Assembly (NCBI GenBank): GCA_905234795.1
Contig: CAJOIQ010000030.1
Span: 1-42,040 of the forward strand
Direction of reading: 5' to 3'
Origin: an uncultured Bacteroidales bacterium
GTDB taxonomy: Bacteria; Bacteroidota; Bacteroidia; Bacteroidales; UBA932
Length of the DNA stretch: 42,040 bases
The translations under genes and the position numbers were made by a program. The notes beneath the pieces were generated by a model. The model ran no database searches, had not been told where the DNA came from, and saw nothing but the letters and a program-made list of their open reading frames with translations. Shown here piece after piece: positions 8,449 to 17,567 of this stretch (position 1 is its first letter; each line of letters starts with the position of its first letter).

Positions 8449-10197
8449 ATGAAAAGACTCTTAACGCTTTTGGCTCTGTTGCTCCCGGTGGTTGCCGGGG
8501 CACAGAGCCTTACCATTACCCACCTGAGTGAAACCCACAGTATGGGGAAAGACCGCTACGTAATGCTCCCCGTGCAGGAAACCGCCCAGGAGGCCGTTGT
8601 CAAAGTGCTCTCCAACGGGCGCGAGGTTTACAAAGCTAACGTGAGCCTGGCCATTGACAAGACCGACTATCTGGTCCCGCTGGACCTGGGCGAGTGGAAC
8701 GGCAGCAGCATCCTGCTGGACATCACCATGCGCCAGGGCCGCGGCGTGCGCCGGGACCCCTCGGACGACGTCTGCTGGAGCGAGATGACAACCGTTCCCG
8801 CCCTCACCTACACGAACAAGGAGAAAAAGTATCGTCCCACCTACCACTTTTCCCCTGCCTGGGGCTGGATGAACGACCCCAACGGCATGGTGTACAAGGA
8901 TGGTGAATGGCATCTTTTCTACCAGTATAACCCTTACGGCAGCTTCTGGGGCAACATGCACTGGGGCCACGCGGTGTCCAAAGACCTCATTCACTGGGAG
9001 CAGCTGGGCATTGCCATCGCTCCGGACGCCCTGGGAGACATTTTCAGCGGCAGCGCCATCGTCGACAAGGACAACGTAGCCGGCTTTGGCAAAGACGCCA
9101 TTGTGGCCATGTACACATCGGCCGGCGACAACCAGACCCAGAGCATCGCCTATAGCCTGGACAACGGCCGCACCTTCACCAAATATGCCGGCAACCCGGT
9201 GATCATGGCCGAAGACACGCCCGATTTCCGCGATCCCAAGCTGTTCTGGGACCCCCAGAGCAAACAGTGGAAGGTGATTCTGGCCGCCGGACAGGAAGTG
9301 CAGTTCTGGTCGTCCGACAACCTCAGGGACTGGACCTACGACAGCAGCTTCGGCCTGGCCTATGGCAACCACAACGGCGTGTGGGAGTGCCCGGACCTGG
9401 TCCGTCTGCCTTTCGATGGCAAGGACAAGTACGTGCTCATCCTCAACATCAACCCCGGCGGTCCCTTCGGTGGCAGCGCCACGCAGTATTTCGTGGGCAG
9501 CTACGACGGCAAAATCTTCAAGTGCGACGACCTTCCCACCGTTACCCGCTGGATGGACTATGGCAAGGACCACTACGCCACCGTTACCTGGAGCAACGCG
9601 CCGGATAACAGGACCGTAGCCATCGCCTGGATGAGCAACTGGCAGTACGCCAACTCCGTACCCACCACCCAGTTCCGCAGCGCCAACTCCGTTCCGCGCG
9701 ACCTCAGTCTCATCCGCAAAGGCAAGGAAGTGCTCCTGAAGAGCACCCCGTCCCCGGAAATGGAAGCCCTGCGCGGCAATCCCGTGCAGATGACTCTCTC
9801 CACCGCCCCGGTGGAGCTGTTCGACACGCCGCAGCGTGCCTATGAACTGGTCATCCGCTTTAACCTTTCCAAAAAGGACGATGCCACTTTCGTGCTTTCC
9901 AACGAGACCGGCGAACAGGTGGTCCTTTCCTACAATGCCGCCACGCAGACCTTCTCCATGGACCGTCGCGGCAGCGGCACCGTAAAGTTCTCCAAGTCCT
10001 TCGCGGCCGTCACCACCGCCCCCACCGCCGTGGGTGGCAAGATGGAGCTCCGCCTCCTGGTAGACAGCGCCAGCATCGAAGCCTTCGGCGAGGACTTCGC
10101 CATGACCAACCTGGTGTTCCCCACCTCCCCGTATAACATCCTCAAGATGTACGGCAATACCAAGGCCGACGTAACCCTTTATCCGATTGCAAAATGA
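8449..10197 (+). CDS. GH32 exo-acting fructosidase (levanase/inulinase type), periplasmic
   Basis: A 582-residue GH32 enzyme that should release fructose from imported fructo-oligosaccharides. It has a type I signal peptide (cleavage near AGA-QS, about residue 19) without a lipobox, so it is probably periplasmic. An extra N-terminal beta-domain (about 20-125; I recall the label DUF4980) precedes the catalytic propeller. All canonical motifs are present: WGWMNDPNG (nucleophile D143), FRDPKLF (R261, D262) and WECPDLV (acid/base E313), then a C-terminal beta-sandwich ending with IEAFGE and TLYPI. A TTG codon at 8443 is in frame but the ATG at 8449 starts the signal peptide. Its stop overlaps the permease ATG by 4 bases (ATGA), so the two are translationally coupled. 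Confidence 0.92.
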   Translation: MKRLLTLLALLLPVVAGAQSLTITHLSETHSMGKDRYVMLPVQETAQEAVVKVLSNGREVYKANVSLAIDKTDYLVPLDLGEWNGSSILLDITMRQGRGVRRDPSDDVCWSEMTTVPALTYTNKEKKYRPTYHFSPAWGWMNDPNGMVYKDGEWHLFYQYNPYGSFWGNMHWGHAVSKDLIHWEQLGIAIAPDALGDIFSGSAIVDKDNVAGFGKDAIVAMYTSAGDNQTQSIAYSLDNGRTFTKYAGNPVIMAEDTPDFRDPKLFWDPQSKQWKVILAAGQEVQFWSSDNLRDWTYDSSFGLAYGNHNGVWECPDLVRLPFDGKDKYVLILNINPGGPFGGSATQYFVGSYDGKIFKCDDLPTVTRWMDYGKDHYATVTWSNAPDNRTVAIAWMSNWQYANSVPTTQFRSANSVPRDLSLIRKGKEVLLKSTPSPEMEALRGNPVQMTLSTAPVELFDTPQRAYELVIRFNLSKKDDATFVLSNETGEQVVLSYNAATQTFSMDRRGSGTVKFSKSFAAVTTAPTAVGGKMELRLLVDSASIEAFGEDFAMTNLVFPTSPYNILKMYGNTKADVTLYPIAK

Positions 10198-11345
10198 ACA
10201 AGAAACTTCAGCTGGTTCCGGTGATGCTCTGCTTCTTCGCTATGGGGTTCGTGGACCTCGTGGGCATCGCCTCCAACTATGTGCAGGCAGACCTCCAGTT
10301 AACGGATGCTGCCGCCAATATATTCCCGTCCCTCGTATTCTTCTGGTTCCTCATCTTCTCCGTCCCCACGGGAATGCTGATGAACAAGATCGGCCGCAAG
10401 AACACCGTGCTCCTGAGCCTGGTGGTCACGGTGGTCTCCCTGCTGCTGCCCCTTTTCGGGGAAACCTACGGCCTCATGCTGGTGGCCTTCTCCCTGCTGG
10501 GTATCGGCAACGCTCTCATGCAGACATCGCTGAATCCGCTCATTACCAACGTGATTAAAGGTGACAAGCTGGCCAGCACCATGACCTTCGGCCAGTTCGT
10601 GAAAGCCATTGCCTCCTTCCTGGCTCCGTACATCGCCATGTGGGGCGCTACGGCGGCCATGCCCACCTTCGGCCTGGGCTGGCGGGTGCTGTTCCCGGTG
10701 TATGGCATCATCGGCGTCCTGGCCTCCGTCCTGCTGCTAGTCACCCCCATCGAGCGGGAGCAGGTAAGCGGAAAAGCCTCTTCCTTTGTAGAGTGCTTCA
10801 AGCTGCTGGGCAAGCCCGTCATTCTGCTCAGTTTCCTGGGCATCATGTGCCACGTGGGCATTGACGTGGGTACCAATACCACAGCCCCCAAGCTCCTGAT
10901 GGAGCGCGTGGGCATGACCCTCACGGAAGCCGGCTTTGCCACCAGCCTGTACTTCATCTTCCGTACGTTGGGCTGCCTGTCCGGTTCCTTTATCCTGGCC
11001 AAATTCAATAACCGCAAGTTCTTCCTCGTCAGCGTCATTTTCATGGCCCTGTCCATGTGCGGCATGTTCTTCGGGACATCCAAGCTGATGCTCTACGTGG
11101 CCATTGCCCTGGTGGGCTTCGGCAATTCCAATATCTTCTCCATGGTGTTCGCCCAGGCGCTTACCGCCGTTCCCGAAAAGCAGAACGAGGTTTCCGGCCT
11201 TATGATCATGGGCCTTTTCGGCGGTACGGTGTTCCCGCTGCTGATGGGCTTTGCCTCCGACGCAGTGGGCCAGGCCGGTGCCGTAGCCGTGATGACAATC
11301 GGCGTAATCTATCTTTTCACTTATCTCTCAAAGGTTAGAAAATAA
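10194..11345 (+). CDS. MFS sugar permease (FucP-like), probable fructose importer
   Basis: A 383-residue, about 12-helix major facilitator transporter. The N-terminus (LCFFAMGFVDLVGIASNYVQ) and the loop MNKIGRKNTVL resemble FucP-type permeases of Bacteroidetes. It lies between a GH32 fructosidase and a fructokinase, the same place as the inner-membrane monosaccharide importer BT1758 in the B. thetaiotaomicron levan locus. It should therefore take periplasmic fructose into the cytoplasm, where the next gene phosphorylates it. The ATGA overlap with the upstream enzyme and the 2-base gap to the kinase show one operon. Proton symport is the usual mechanism for the family; fructose specificity is inferred from context. 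Confidence 0.85.
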   Translation: MNKKLQLVPVMLCFFAMGFVDLVGIASNYVQADLQLTDAAANIFPSLVFFWFLIFSVPTGMLMNKIGRKNTVLLSLVVTVVSLLLPLFGETYGLMLVAFSLLGIGNALMQTSLNPLITNVIKGDKLASTMTFGQFVKAIASFLAPYIAMWGATAAMPTFGLGWRVLFPVYGIIGVLASVLLLVTPIEREQVSGKASSFVECFKLLGKPVILLSFLGIMCHVGIDVGTNTTAPKLLMERVGMTLTEAGFATSLYFIFRTLGCLSGSFILAKFNNRKFFLVSVIFMALSMCGMFFGTSKLMLYVAIALVGFGNSNIFSMVFAQALTAVPEKQNEVSGLMIMGLFGGTVFPLLMGFASDAVGQAGAVAVMTIGVIYLFTYLSKVRK

Positions 11346-11347
11346 TT

Positions 11348-12217
11348 ATGGATAAATACGTAATAGGCATTGGCGAAGCCCTTTGGGATATGCTCCCTGA
11401 AGGCAAGAAACTTGGCGGAGCACCCGCAAACTTCGCGTATCACGCATCCCAATTCGGCCTTGAAGGCATGGCCGTGAGTGCAATCGGACAGGATGCCCTT
11501 GGTGAAGAGATTGTGGAGGCCCTGGAAGAGCACCGTCTCCCCTACCATCTTGACCGCGTGGAATACCCCACCGGCACAGTTCAGGTAACCCTGGACGCCC
11601 AGGGAGTTCCCCAGTATGAGATCAAGACCGGCGTGGCATGGGACAACATCCCCTACACAAAGGAGCTGGCCGATATAGCCGCCCGCACAAAAGCAGTGTG
11701 CTTCGGTTCCCTGGCACAGCGTAACGCCGTTTCAAGGGAGAGCATCGGCCTTTTCCTGGAAGCCGTTCCCAAGGACTGCCTGAAGGTGTTTGACATCAAC
11801 CTGAGGCAGGACTTTTTCAACAGGGAAGTGCTGGAAGAGTCATTCCGCCGCTGCGACATCCTCAAGATCAACGACGAAGAACTTGTGGTGATTGCCCGTA
11901 TGTTCGAGCTCCCCGGACTCGCGCTGGAGGAAAAGTGCCGTTACCTTATCAAGACTTACGGCCTCAAGATGCTCATCCTCACCTGCGGCGTGAACGGCAG
12001 CTATGTCTTCTATGAAGGCGGGATGTCCTTCCTGGACACTCCCAAGGTGACTGTGGCCGATACAGTGGGCGCCGGAGACTCCTTCACAGGAGCGTTCGTG
12101 GGCTCACTCCTTAACGGGAAAACCGTCCCTGAGGCTCACAAGACAGCCGTGAAAGTATCGGCCTACGTGTGCACCCAGAGCGGAGCCATGCCGGTTATTC
12201 CGGACAACCTCAAATAG
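11348..12217 (+). CDS. Fructokinase (PfkB/ribokinase family)
   Basis: A 289-residue PfkB-family sugar kinase that should convert fructose and ATP to fructose 6-phosphate in the cytoplasm. Family marks are the N-terminal GIGEALWDMLPEGKKLGGAPAN substrate-binding region, an FDINLRQDFF segment, LKINDEE, and the C-terminal DTVGAGDSFTGAF anion-hole and catalytic-base motif. Length is normal for bacterial fructokinases. It lies directly after the permease and 5 bases before the sensor gene, completing the pathway from extracellular fructan to glycolysis. Confidence 0.93.
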   Translation: MDKYVIGIGEALWDMLPEGKKLGGAPANFAYHASQFGLEGMAVSAIGQDALGEEIVEALEEHRLPYHLDRVEYPTGTVQVTLDAQGVPQYEIKTGVAWDNIPYTKELADIAARTKAVCFGSLAQRNAVSRESIGLFLEAVPKDCLKVFDINLRQDFFNREVLEESFRRCDILKINDEELVVIARMFELPGLALEEKCRYLIKTYGLKMLILTCGVNGSYVFYEGGMSFLDTPKVTVADTVGAGDSFTGAFVGSLLNGKTVPEAHKTAVKVSAYVCTQSGAMPVIPDNLK

Positions 12218-12222
12218 AGTAG

Positions 12223-14829
12223 ATGAAAAAAGCATTCCTCCCCATCATATTATCAGTGCTTCTTCTCACCGCTTGCGGCGGCGGGAAGAAGTCGCTGGTT
12301 ATAGGCGTATCCCAGTGCAGTGAGGATATCTGGCGCACCAAGCTGAATGCCGAGCTGCAGGCGGCGGCCCATTTTTATGGCAATGTGGAGACCCGTTTTG
12401 CCTCGGCCGACGATGATTCCGAACGGCAGATTGCCCAGATCGGGCAGTTTGTGGCCGACGGAGTGGACCTTCTCATCGTCTCACCCAACCAGGTGAACAC
12501 CATTACGCCGGCCGTAGAGGCGGCCTTCGATGCGGGGATTCCGGTGATTCTTTTTGACCGGAAGATTGATTCTGACAAATACACGGCTTTCATCGGGGCC
12601 GACAATGTGGAGATTGGCCGTATCCTGGGCAATTATGCAGCCAATGTACTGGGCGGGAAAGGCCGGATTGTGGAGATTCAAGGGCTGGAAGGTTCTTCTC
12701 CTGCCATCGACCGGCATAATGGCTTTGCGGAGGCCCTGGAGGCTTATCCGGGCATTTCCGTGGTGGCCTCACGCTATGGCGGATGGCTGCAGGAAGGCGG
12801 AACCAGAGCGATGCAGGCGTTTCTGGATGAGGGAGTCGCTTTCGATGCCGTCTTTGCCCAGAACGACCGGATGGCCCGCGGTGCCTATGAGGTGCTCCCG
12901 GACCCTGCCGGAATTCCTTTCTTCGGGATTGACGCCCTTGCCGACGGTATCCAGGATGTGATTGATGGTGTACTTACGGCCACTTATCTGTATCCAACGA
13001 GCGGTGACCAGGTGATGGAGATTGCCATGCATATCCTGTCCGGGGAACCTTTTGATCGGGATAATCGTCTGGAATCCATTCTGGTTGACGGGAAAAACGC
13101 CAGGATGCAGCTGATTCAAGAACAGGTAACGGCCCGGCAGCTTGCCATGGTGGGAGAAATGAATGACAAACAGGACGAATTCCTTTCCCGGATTAATACC
13201 CAACGCCTGGTCCTTTGGCTGATGCTGGCGCTATTCGCCTTACTCATTATAGGAACGGCCCAGGTCATGCGCAGTTATTTCGTTACCCGCAAACTGTCGC
13301 AACAGCTGGAAGAGAGCACCAAGGCCAAGCTGGAATTCTTTACCAGCGTAAGCCACGATTTGCGTACGCCCCTGTCGCTGGTATCGGCCCCGCTGGACCG
13401 GGTGATGTCCGATGAATTGAAACCGGCACAAAAGCAGACGCTTCAGGTGGTACGCCGAAATGTGGACGTGCTGCTGCGGCTGGTGAACAACATCCTGGAT
13501 TTCAGAAAGATAGAAAGCGGTGCTTTCCCGCTCACGCTTTCCCGCTTTGACCTCTGCGCTGCCGTTCGGGAATGGATGGGCGGATTTGAGGAGGCAACCC
13601 GGAATAAGGAATTGCGTTTCATCGGCCCGGATTCCCTGGAAGTGGAGGCCGATATGCACCTGATGGAACGGACACTGTTCAACCTCCTGAGCAATGCCTT
13701 CAAGCACACGGAGGACGGAGCCCATATCCAGGTCCGCGTGGCCGAAGCGGACGCAGATGTCATCCTGTCCGTGGAAGACGATGGCAGCGGCATCGATGCC
13801 GACTTTCTACCGAAAATCTTCGAACAGTTCTCTCAAGGGGGCAGCGAGTCTTCCGGGACCGGCATCGGCCTTGCACTGGTGAGGAGCATCGCCCAACTGC
13901 ATGGCGGGTCGGTGGATGTGCAGAGCGAGAAGGGGCACGGCAGCACCTTCAGCATCCGCATTCCCCGGAAGGGCAATGGGAAAGTGGTGGAATCGGCCTG
14001 GGATGCTTCTGCGTTTACGGAGCACTATTCGGTGATGTATTCCCGCGGAGATACCGCGCAGCAGGAAGCGGCCGAGCGCGCTACGGAGGCAGATGCCGAC
14101 AAACCTACCGTGCTGGTGGTGGATGACAACGAGGATATCCGGGACTTTGTGAAGTCCATCCTGGAAGCGGATTACCGCATCCTGACGGCGGCCGACGGGC
14201 AGCAGGCGCTGGACAAGGCCACCCGTGAACTGCCGGATTTGGTGGTGTGCGACGTGATGATGCCCGTAATGGACGGCCTGGCGTTCTGCAAGGCGCTGAA
14301 GGAGCAGCTGGCCACCAGCCATATCCCGGTCATCCTCCTTACCGCCAAATCTCTGGATGAGCAGCGGGCCGAGGGCTATGACTCCGGTGCCGATGCCTAC
14401 ATCTCCAAGCCCTTCAGCGAGAAGGTGCTGCTGTCCCGTATCGGCAATTTGCTGAAGAGCCGGGCGCAGCTGAAAGAGCATTATCTGGAAACCGGCGAAA
14501 GCGCCGCTGCGCCCAAGGAATCCGACTTCCTGTCTAGGTTCCGCAAGCTGGTGCGGGCACATCTGTCCGATCCAGAACTCAGCGTGGAGTGGATGGGAAG
14601 CGAACTGGGTCTCAGCCGCGTTCAGCTGTACCGGAAGACCAAGGCGCTCACAGGCTATTCTCCTGTGGAACTGGTTCGCATTACGCGCTTGAAAGAAGCG
14701 GAAAAATTGTTGAAGACCAGCGAACACACCGTGGCCGAAATCGCCTATGAGGTGGGATTCAGTTCGCCATCCTATTTTTCCAAGTGCTACCGGGAGCTCT
14801 TCGGCTCACTGCCAACTGAGAATCGATGA
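12223..14829 (+). CDS. Hybrid two-component system with periplasmic sugar-binding sensor and AraC output
   Basis: An 868-residue one-protein signalling system. In order: a signal/anchor segment with a lipobox-like LTAC (Cys18); a type I periplasmic sugar-binding domain (about 25-300, with VIGVSQC, SPNQVNTITP, VILFDRKI and FIGADN); one membrane helix (about 329-348); a histidine kinase with SHDLRTP (H378), N-box LLSNAFKH (N491) and ATP-lid GTGIGLAL; a receiver (VLVVDDNEDIR, phosphoacceptor D677 in CDVMMPVMDG, K729 in YISKPF); and an AraC-type HTH (about 783-862). This layout, without the usual beta-propeller sensor, matches BT1754, which binds fructose directly. It probably activates the PUL promoter near 411-506 when fructose reaches the periplasm. 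Ligand and target are inference from homology and context. Confidence 0.9.
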   Translation: MKKAFLPIILSVLLLTACGGGKKSLVIGVSQCSEDIWRTKLNAELQAAAHFYGNVETRFASADDDSERQIAQIGQFVADGVDLLIVSPNQVNTITPAVEAAFDAGIPVILFDRKIDSDKYTAFIGADNVEIGRILGNYAANVLGGKGRIVEIQGLEGSSPAIDRHNGFAEALEAYPGISVVASRYGGWLQEGGTRAMQAFLDEGVAFDAVFAQNDRMARGAYEVLPDPAGIPFFGIDALADGIQDVIDGVLTATYLYPTSGDQVMEIAMHILSGEPFDRDNRLESILVDGKNARMQLIQEQVTARQLAMVGEMNDKQDEFLSRINTQRLVLWLMLALFALLIIGTAQVMRSYFVTRKLSQQLEESTKAKLEFFTSVSHDLRTPLSLVSAPLDRVMSDELKPAQKQTLQVVRRNVDVLLRLVNNILDFRKIESGAFPLTLSRFDLCAAVREWMGGFEEATRNKELRFIGPDSLEVEADMHLMERTLFNLLSNAFKHTEDGAHIQVRVAEADADVILSVEDDGSGIDADFLPKIFEQFSQGGSESSGTGIGLALVRSIAQLHGGSVDVQSEKGHGSTFSIRIPRKGNGKVVESAWDASAFTEHYSVMYSRGDTAQQEAAERATEADADKPTVLVVDDNEDIRDFVKSILEADYRILTAADGQQALDKATRELPDLVVCDVMMPVMDGLAFCKALKEQLATSHIPVILLTAKSLDEQRAEGYDSGADAYISKPFSEKVLLSRIGNLLKSRAQLKEHYLETGESAAAPKESDFLSRFRKLVRAHLSDPELSVEWMGSELGLSRVQLYRKTKALTGYSPVELVRITRLKEAEKLLKTSEHTVAEIAYEVGFSSPSYFSKCYRELFGSLPTENR

Positions 14830-14835
14830 TTATAA

Positions 14836-16050
14836 ATGAGAGCCACCTCAAAGAATTATAAACAAACGCAGTTGGCGTGCTATCTTGGCTTTGTTACACA
14901 GGCCATTACAGCTAATTTCACCCCACTTCTGTTCCTCTCATTTCACCGGGAGTACGGAGTGCCGATTACCCGTCTGGCGCTTATTCCGGCTGTTTTCTAT
15001 GTGGTTCAGCTGGTAGTGGACTTTCTTTGCGCCCGATTCGCCCGGCGGCTGGATTACCGCAAAGGCATCGTACTCTCGGAAATCACATCTGCCCTTGGAC
15101 TTATAGGCCTCACCTTTGTTCCCGCCCTTACCTCGGACCCGTTTGTGGGCATTCTCCTATGCGTGGCGGTCTATGCCATGGGCAGCGGGCTCATCGAGGT
15201 GCTTTGCAGTCCCATTATCGAGGCCTGTCCGTTCCCAAACAAAGAATCTATGATGAGCCTGCTGCACTCATTCTATTGCTGGGGCGCGGTGGCTGTGATA
15301 TTGGGCTCTACGCTCTTTTTCACCTTCTTCGGCCTGGACAATTGGCGCATTCTGGCGGTATTGTGGGCACTGCTCCCGCTATATAACATCTATAATTTTG
15401 CAACTTGTCCCATTGAACCTGTTGTGCCCGACAATAAGGGGATGAAACTGGGTGCGCTTTTCAAAAGCGGTATTTTTTGGGTGTGTATGCTGCTGATGGT
15501 TGCCGCCGGGGCATCGGAGAGCATCATGGCTCAGTGGACATCGGCTTTTGCCGAGGATGCCCTGGGAGTGGGCAAAACCGTCGGCGATCTGGCCGGTCCC
15601 TGCGGCTTTGCCTTTTGCATGGGTCTCAGCCGCTTATGGTATGGGAAGTACGGCGCCCGGGTGAAGCTGCCATTCTTTATGCTGGTCTCCGGCGTACTTT
15701 GTCTGGCAAGCTATCTTTTGGCGGCGTTCTCGGCTCTGCCCGCCCTTGCCCTTGCAGGATGTATGTCCTGCGGCCTGGCAGTGGGCATCATGTGGCCGGG
15801 AACCATCAGTCTCTCATCGGCACGGATTCCTACCGGTGGAACGGCTCTTTTTGCCATGCTGGCCCTTTGCGGAGATTTGGGCGGTTCTACCGGCCCGGCG
15901 CTTGTGGGCGTTGTAAGCCGATATGCCGGCGATGACCTCCAGACCGGTATCGTCGTAGGAGCTGTCTTTGCGATTCTCCTTATTTCCTGCATTTTAGTGC
16001 TTATGCTCAAAACTAAAGAGTCTTGCCATATTACAAAAAAGAGAGTTTAA
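14836..16050 (+). CDS. Major facilitator superfamily transporter
   Basis: A 404-residue, about 12-helix MFS protein that differs from the FucP-like permease upstream. The start YKQTQLACYLGFVTQAITANF and a loop FARRLDYRKG are typical of uncharacterised sugar-type MFS proteins. It begins 6 bases after the sensor gene, so it is probably in the same transcript or read from the same locus. Base composition is slightly lower in GC than in the upstream operon. It may import a second product of fructan breakdown, or a co-occurring sugar such as a disaccharide. No substrate can be assigned. Confidence 0.75.
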   Translation: MRATSKNYKQTQLACYLGFVTQAITANFTPLLFLSFHREYGVPITRLALIPAVFYVVQLVVDFLCARFARRLDYRKGIVLSEITSALGLIGLTFVPALTSDPFVGILLCVAVYAMGSGLIEVLCSPIIEACPFPNKESMMSLLHSFYCWGAVAVILGSTLFFTFFGLDNWRILAVLWALLPLYNIYNFATCPIEPVVPDNKGMKLGALFKSGIFWVCMLLMVAAGASESIMAQWTSAFAEDALGVGKTVGDLAGPCGFAFCMGLSRLWYGKYGARVKLPFFMLVSGVLCLASYLLAAFSALPALALAGCMSCGLAVGIMWPGTISLSSARIPTGGTALFAMLALCGDLGGSTGPALVGVVSRYAGDDLQTGIVVGAVFAILLISCILVLMLKTKESCHITKKRV

Positions 16051-16067
16051 ACCAATATTTGAATATT

Positions 16068-16802
16068 ATGAAATACTTGAGAACACTTTCTATTCTGGCC
16101 ATTGGACTCATTACCGTTTCCTGCGGCAATCCCGCCCAAAAAACATCAGAGGCCGAATTCATTGACAGCGTAACCGAAGCGCTGGCAAACGGCGGGCAGA
16201 TGAATCCGGCCCATCTCCAGTGGACGCGGGAGCCTCAGGCTTTCGAAGTAAAGGATGGGGTCATCGAGATTACCACGGCCCCTCACACGGACCTGTGGCA
16301 GCGGACGTACTACCATTTCCGCAACGACAATGCTCCTGTACTGCAGATGAAGACCAGGGAGCAATATTTCAGTTTTGTCGTCAAAACAGATTTCACCCAG
16401 AGCCACCAGCGTTTTGACCAGTGCGGCGTGGTGATGTACCTGGACAACGACAACTGGCTCAAGGGTTCTGTGGAGTTTGAAAACGAGGAGTTTCAGCACT
16501 TGGGCAGCGTAGCCACCAACAACGGCTATTCCGACTGGGCCACCACCGCCATTTCGGCCGATGTCAAGATCATGTGGTATCGCTTCTCCCGCCGGGCCGA
16601 TGACTACTGCATTGAATGCTCCACCGACGGCGTCAACTTCAGCCAGATGCGCATCTGCCATATGTATAAGGGCGCCGACGAGATTGATTTCGGCATCTAC
16701 GCCTGCTCTCCGGAAGAGTCTTCCTTCACGGCGGTATTCTCCGATATGAAGATTACCGAGTGCATGTGGAAGGCCCACGACGGCCAGCAGCCGGATGAGT
16801 AG
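16068..16802 (+). CDS. DUF1349 lipoprotein (concanavalin-like fold)
   Basis: A 244-residue lipoprotein (VSC lipobox, Cys19) whose body resembles DUF1349 proteins, a jelly-roll group related to concanavalin-type lectins. Typical pieces are WQRTYYHF, DQCGVVMYLDNDNWLKGSVEFE and LGSVATNNGYSDWATT. The start at ATG 16068 is chosen because it begins the signal peptide; in-frame codons from 16023 belong to the end of the MFS gene. It closes the PUL and is followed by a strong terminator. The fold suggests carbohydrate binding or hydrolysis at the cell surface or in the periplasm. Catalysis is not established. Confidence 0.75.
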   Translation: MKYLRTLSILAIGLITVSCGNPAQKTSEAEFIDSVTEALANGGQMNPAHLQWTREPQAFEVKDGVIEITTAPHTDLWQRTYYHFRNDNAPVLQMKTREQYFSFVVKTDFTQSHQRFDQCGVVMYLDNDNWLKGSVEFENEEFQHLGSVATNNGYSDWATTAISADVKIMWYRFSRRADDYCIECSTDGVNFSQMRICHMYKGADEIDFGIYACSPEESSFTAVFSDMKITECMWKAHDGQQPDE

Positions 16803-16841
16803 AGACATTTGTTCCACCAGTGTTCCACTAAAACAAACAAT

Positions 16842-16885
16842 AATCCCCGCAAGTCCGTGATTTAACGTAACTTACGGGGATTTTT
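16842..16885 (+). terminator. Intrinsic terminator at the end of the PUL
   Basis: AATCCCCG (16842-16849) pairs with CGGGGATT (16875-16882) around a 25-base loop that can extend pairing through AAGT/ACTT, and the arm ends in five T (16881-16885). It lies 39 bases after the DUF1349 stop. Two GTTCCAC copies (16811, 16822) precede it. Confidence 0.75.
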
Positions 16886-16890
16886 CGTAG

Positions 16891-17052
16891 CCCCAAGTGA
16901 CAAAATATCGAACCTTTTTCTGGAGGATCTGGAGCGTATATGGGAACTCAAAAAGTGGATTCCAGACCCTTGTAATCCATATTTACACTATCTATAACCG
17001 ATATCTGAAGAGGAAAAAGAGCCTTAATAATAGACTAATATTTCACTTGGGG
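16891..17052. repeat. 10-bp terminal inverted repeat framing a non-coding segment
   Basis: CCCCAAGTGA (16891-16900) and TCACTTGGGG (17043-17052) are perfect inverted copies bounding about 142 bases that hold no recognised gene. Nearby ATATT sequences add partial similarity to both ends. The layout is that of a small MITE-like element or the scar of one, but no target-site duplication is evident. A short open frame inside (LFLEDLERIWELKKW) lacks a start codon and was not called. Confidence 0.35.
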
Positions 17053-17057
17053 GTCAC

Positions 17058-17567
17058 CTAGACTTCCATCATGTCATAGTACATGAGCCTGGTGTGCTCG
17101 TCTTCTTCCTTCTGAGTCAAAATCTTGAAACCGTTCTTTTCGTAGAATTGGATTGCCGACAGGTAAGCATCAACCGTGATGAAGCGGAAAGCTGAAAGGT
17201 TCTGCCCGTTACCAAGAAGATATTTAATTGTCGAAAGCAATTCTGACCCAATCTGGCGTCCACGATAATCCTGCGAAACTGCAAAACGACCAATCTTGAT
17301 GGACGGATAACTGCGGAAACGTTTCCCCTCCGGGAAGCTGTCCTTGATACTCTTCCAACGGCTGTTGGTGACTTCTAATCGGCTAATCTTATCATTCAGC
17401 AAACAGAAATAAGCGACAATGCGTCCCTCGTCTTCCAGGATATAGGTATTAGCAATCCTCTTGTCGAGGAAAGGCTTTGCATCCTCGACAAGAAAATCAT
17501 TCAAATCACCATCCCCACAGTCAAATTCACTGAACTGGTAGTCGGGAGTAAGCCGGACCAATCGCAT
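17058..17567 (-). CDS. GNAT-family N-acetyltransferase, putative toxin of a TA-like pair
   Basis: A 169-residue Gcn5-related acetyltransferase. The acetyl-CoA-binding region is IGRFAVSQDYRGRQIGSELL (motif A with R/Q-x-x-G), followed by VDAYLSAIQFYEKNGF in the C-terminal half. The N-terminal part (FDCGDGDLNDFL) matches GNAT proteins that form toxin-antitoxin-like pairs, some of which acetylate aminoacyl-tRNA. It starts at ATG 17567, whose A is also the last base of the preceding small gene's stop codon (TAATG), so translation is coupled. The pair has its own promoter. The toxin role is inferred from gene pairing; a housekeeping acetyltransferase is the alternative. Confidence 0.75.
   Translation of the reverse strand: MRLVRLTPDYQFSEFDCGDGDLNDFLVEDAKPFLDKRIANTYILEDEGRIVAYFCLLNDKISRLEVTNSRWKSIKDSFPEGKRFRSYPSIKIGRFAVSQDYRGRQIGSELLSTIKYLLGNGQNLSAFRFITVDAYLSAIQFYEKNGFKILTQKEEDEHTRLMYYDMMEV

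Noticed and set aside
16811..16828. Tandem GTTCCAC copies as an integrase att site
   Set aside because: Only two 7-base copies are present and no integrase gene is in the window, so the idea cannot be supported.
16887..16995. Short peptide LFLEDLERIWELKKW as a gene
   Set aside because: No start codon fits, and the frame crosses the terminator. It could be a decayed fragment but nothing identifies it.
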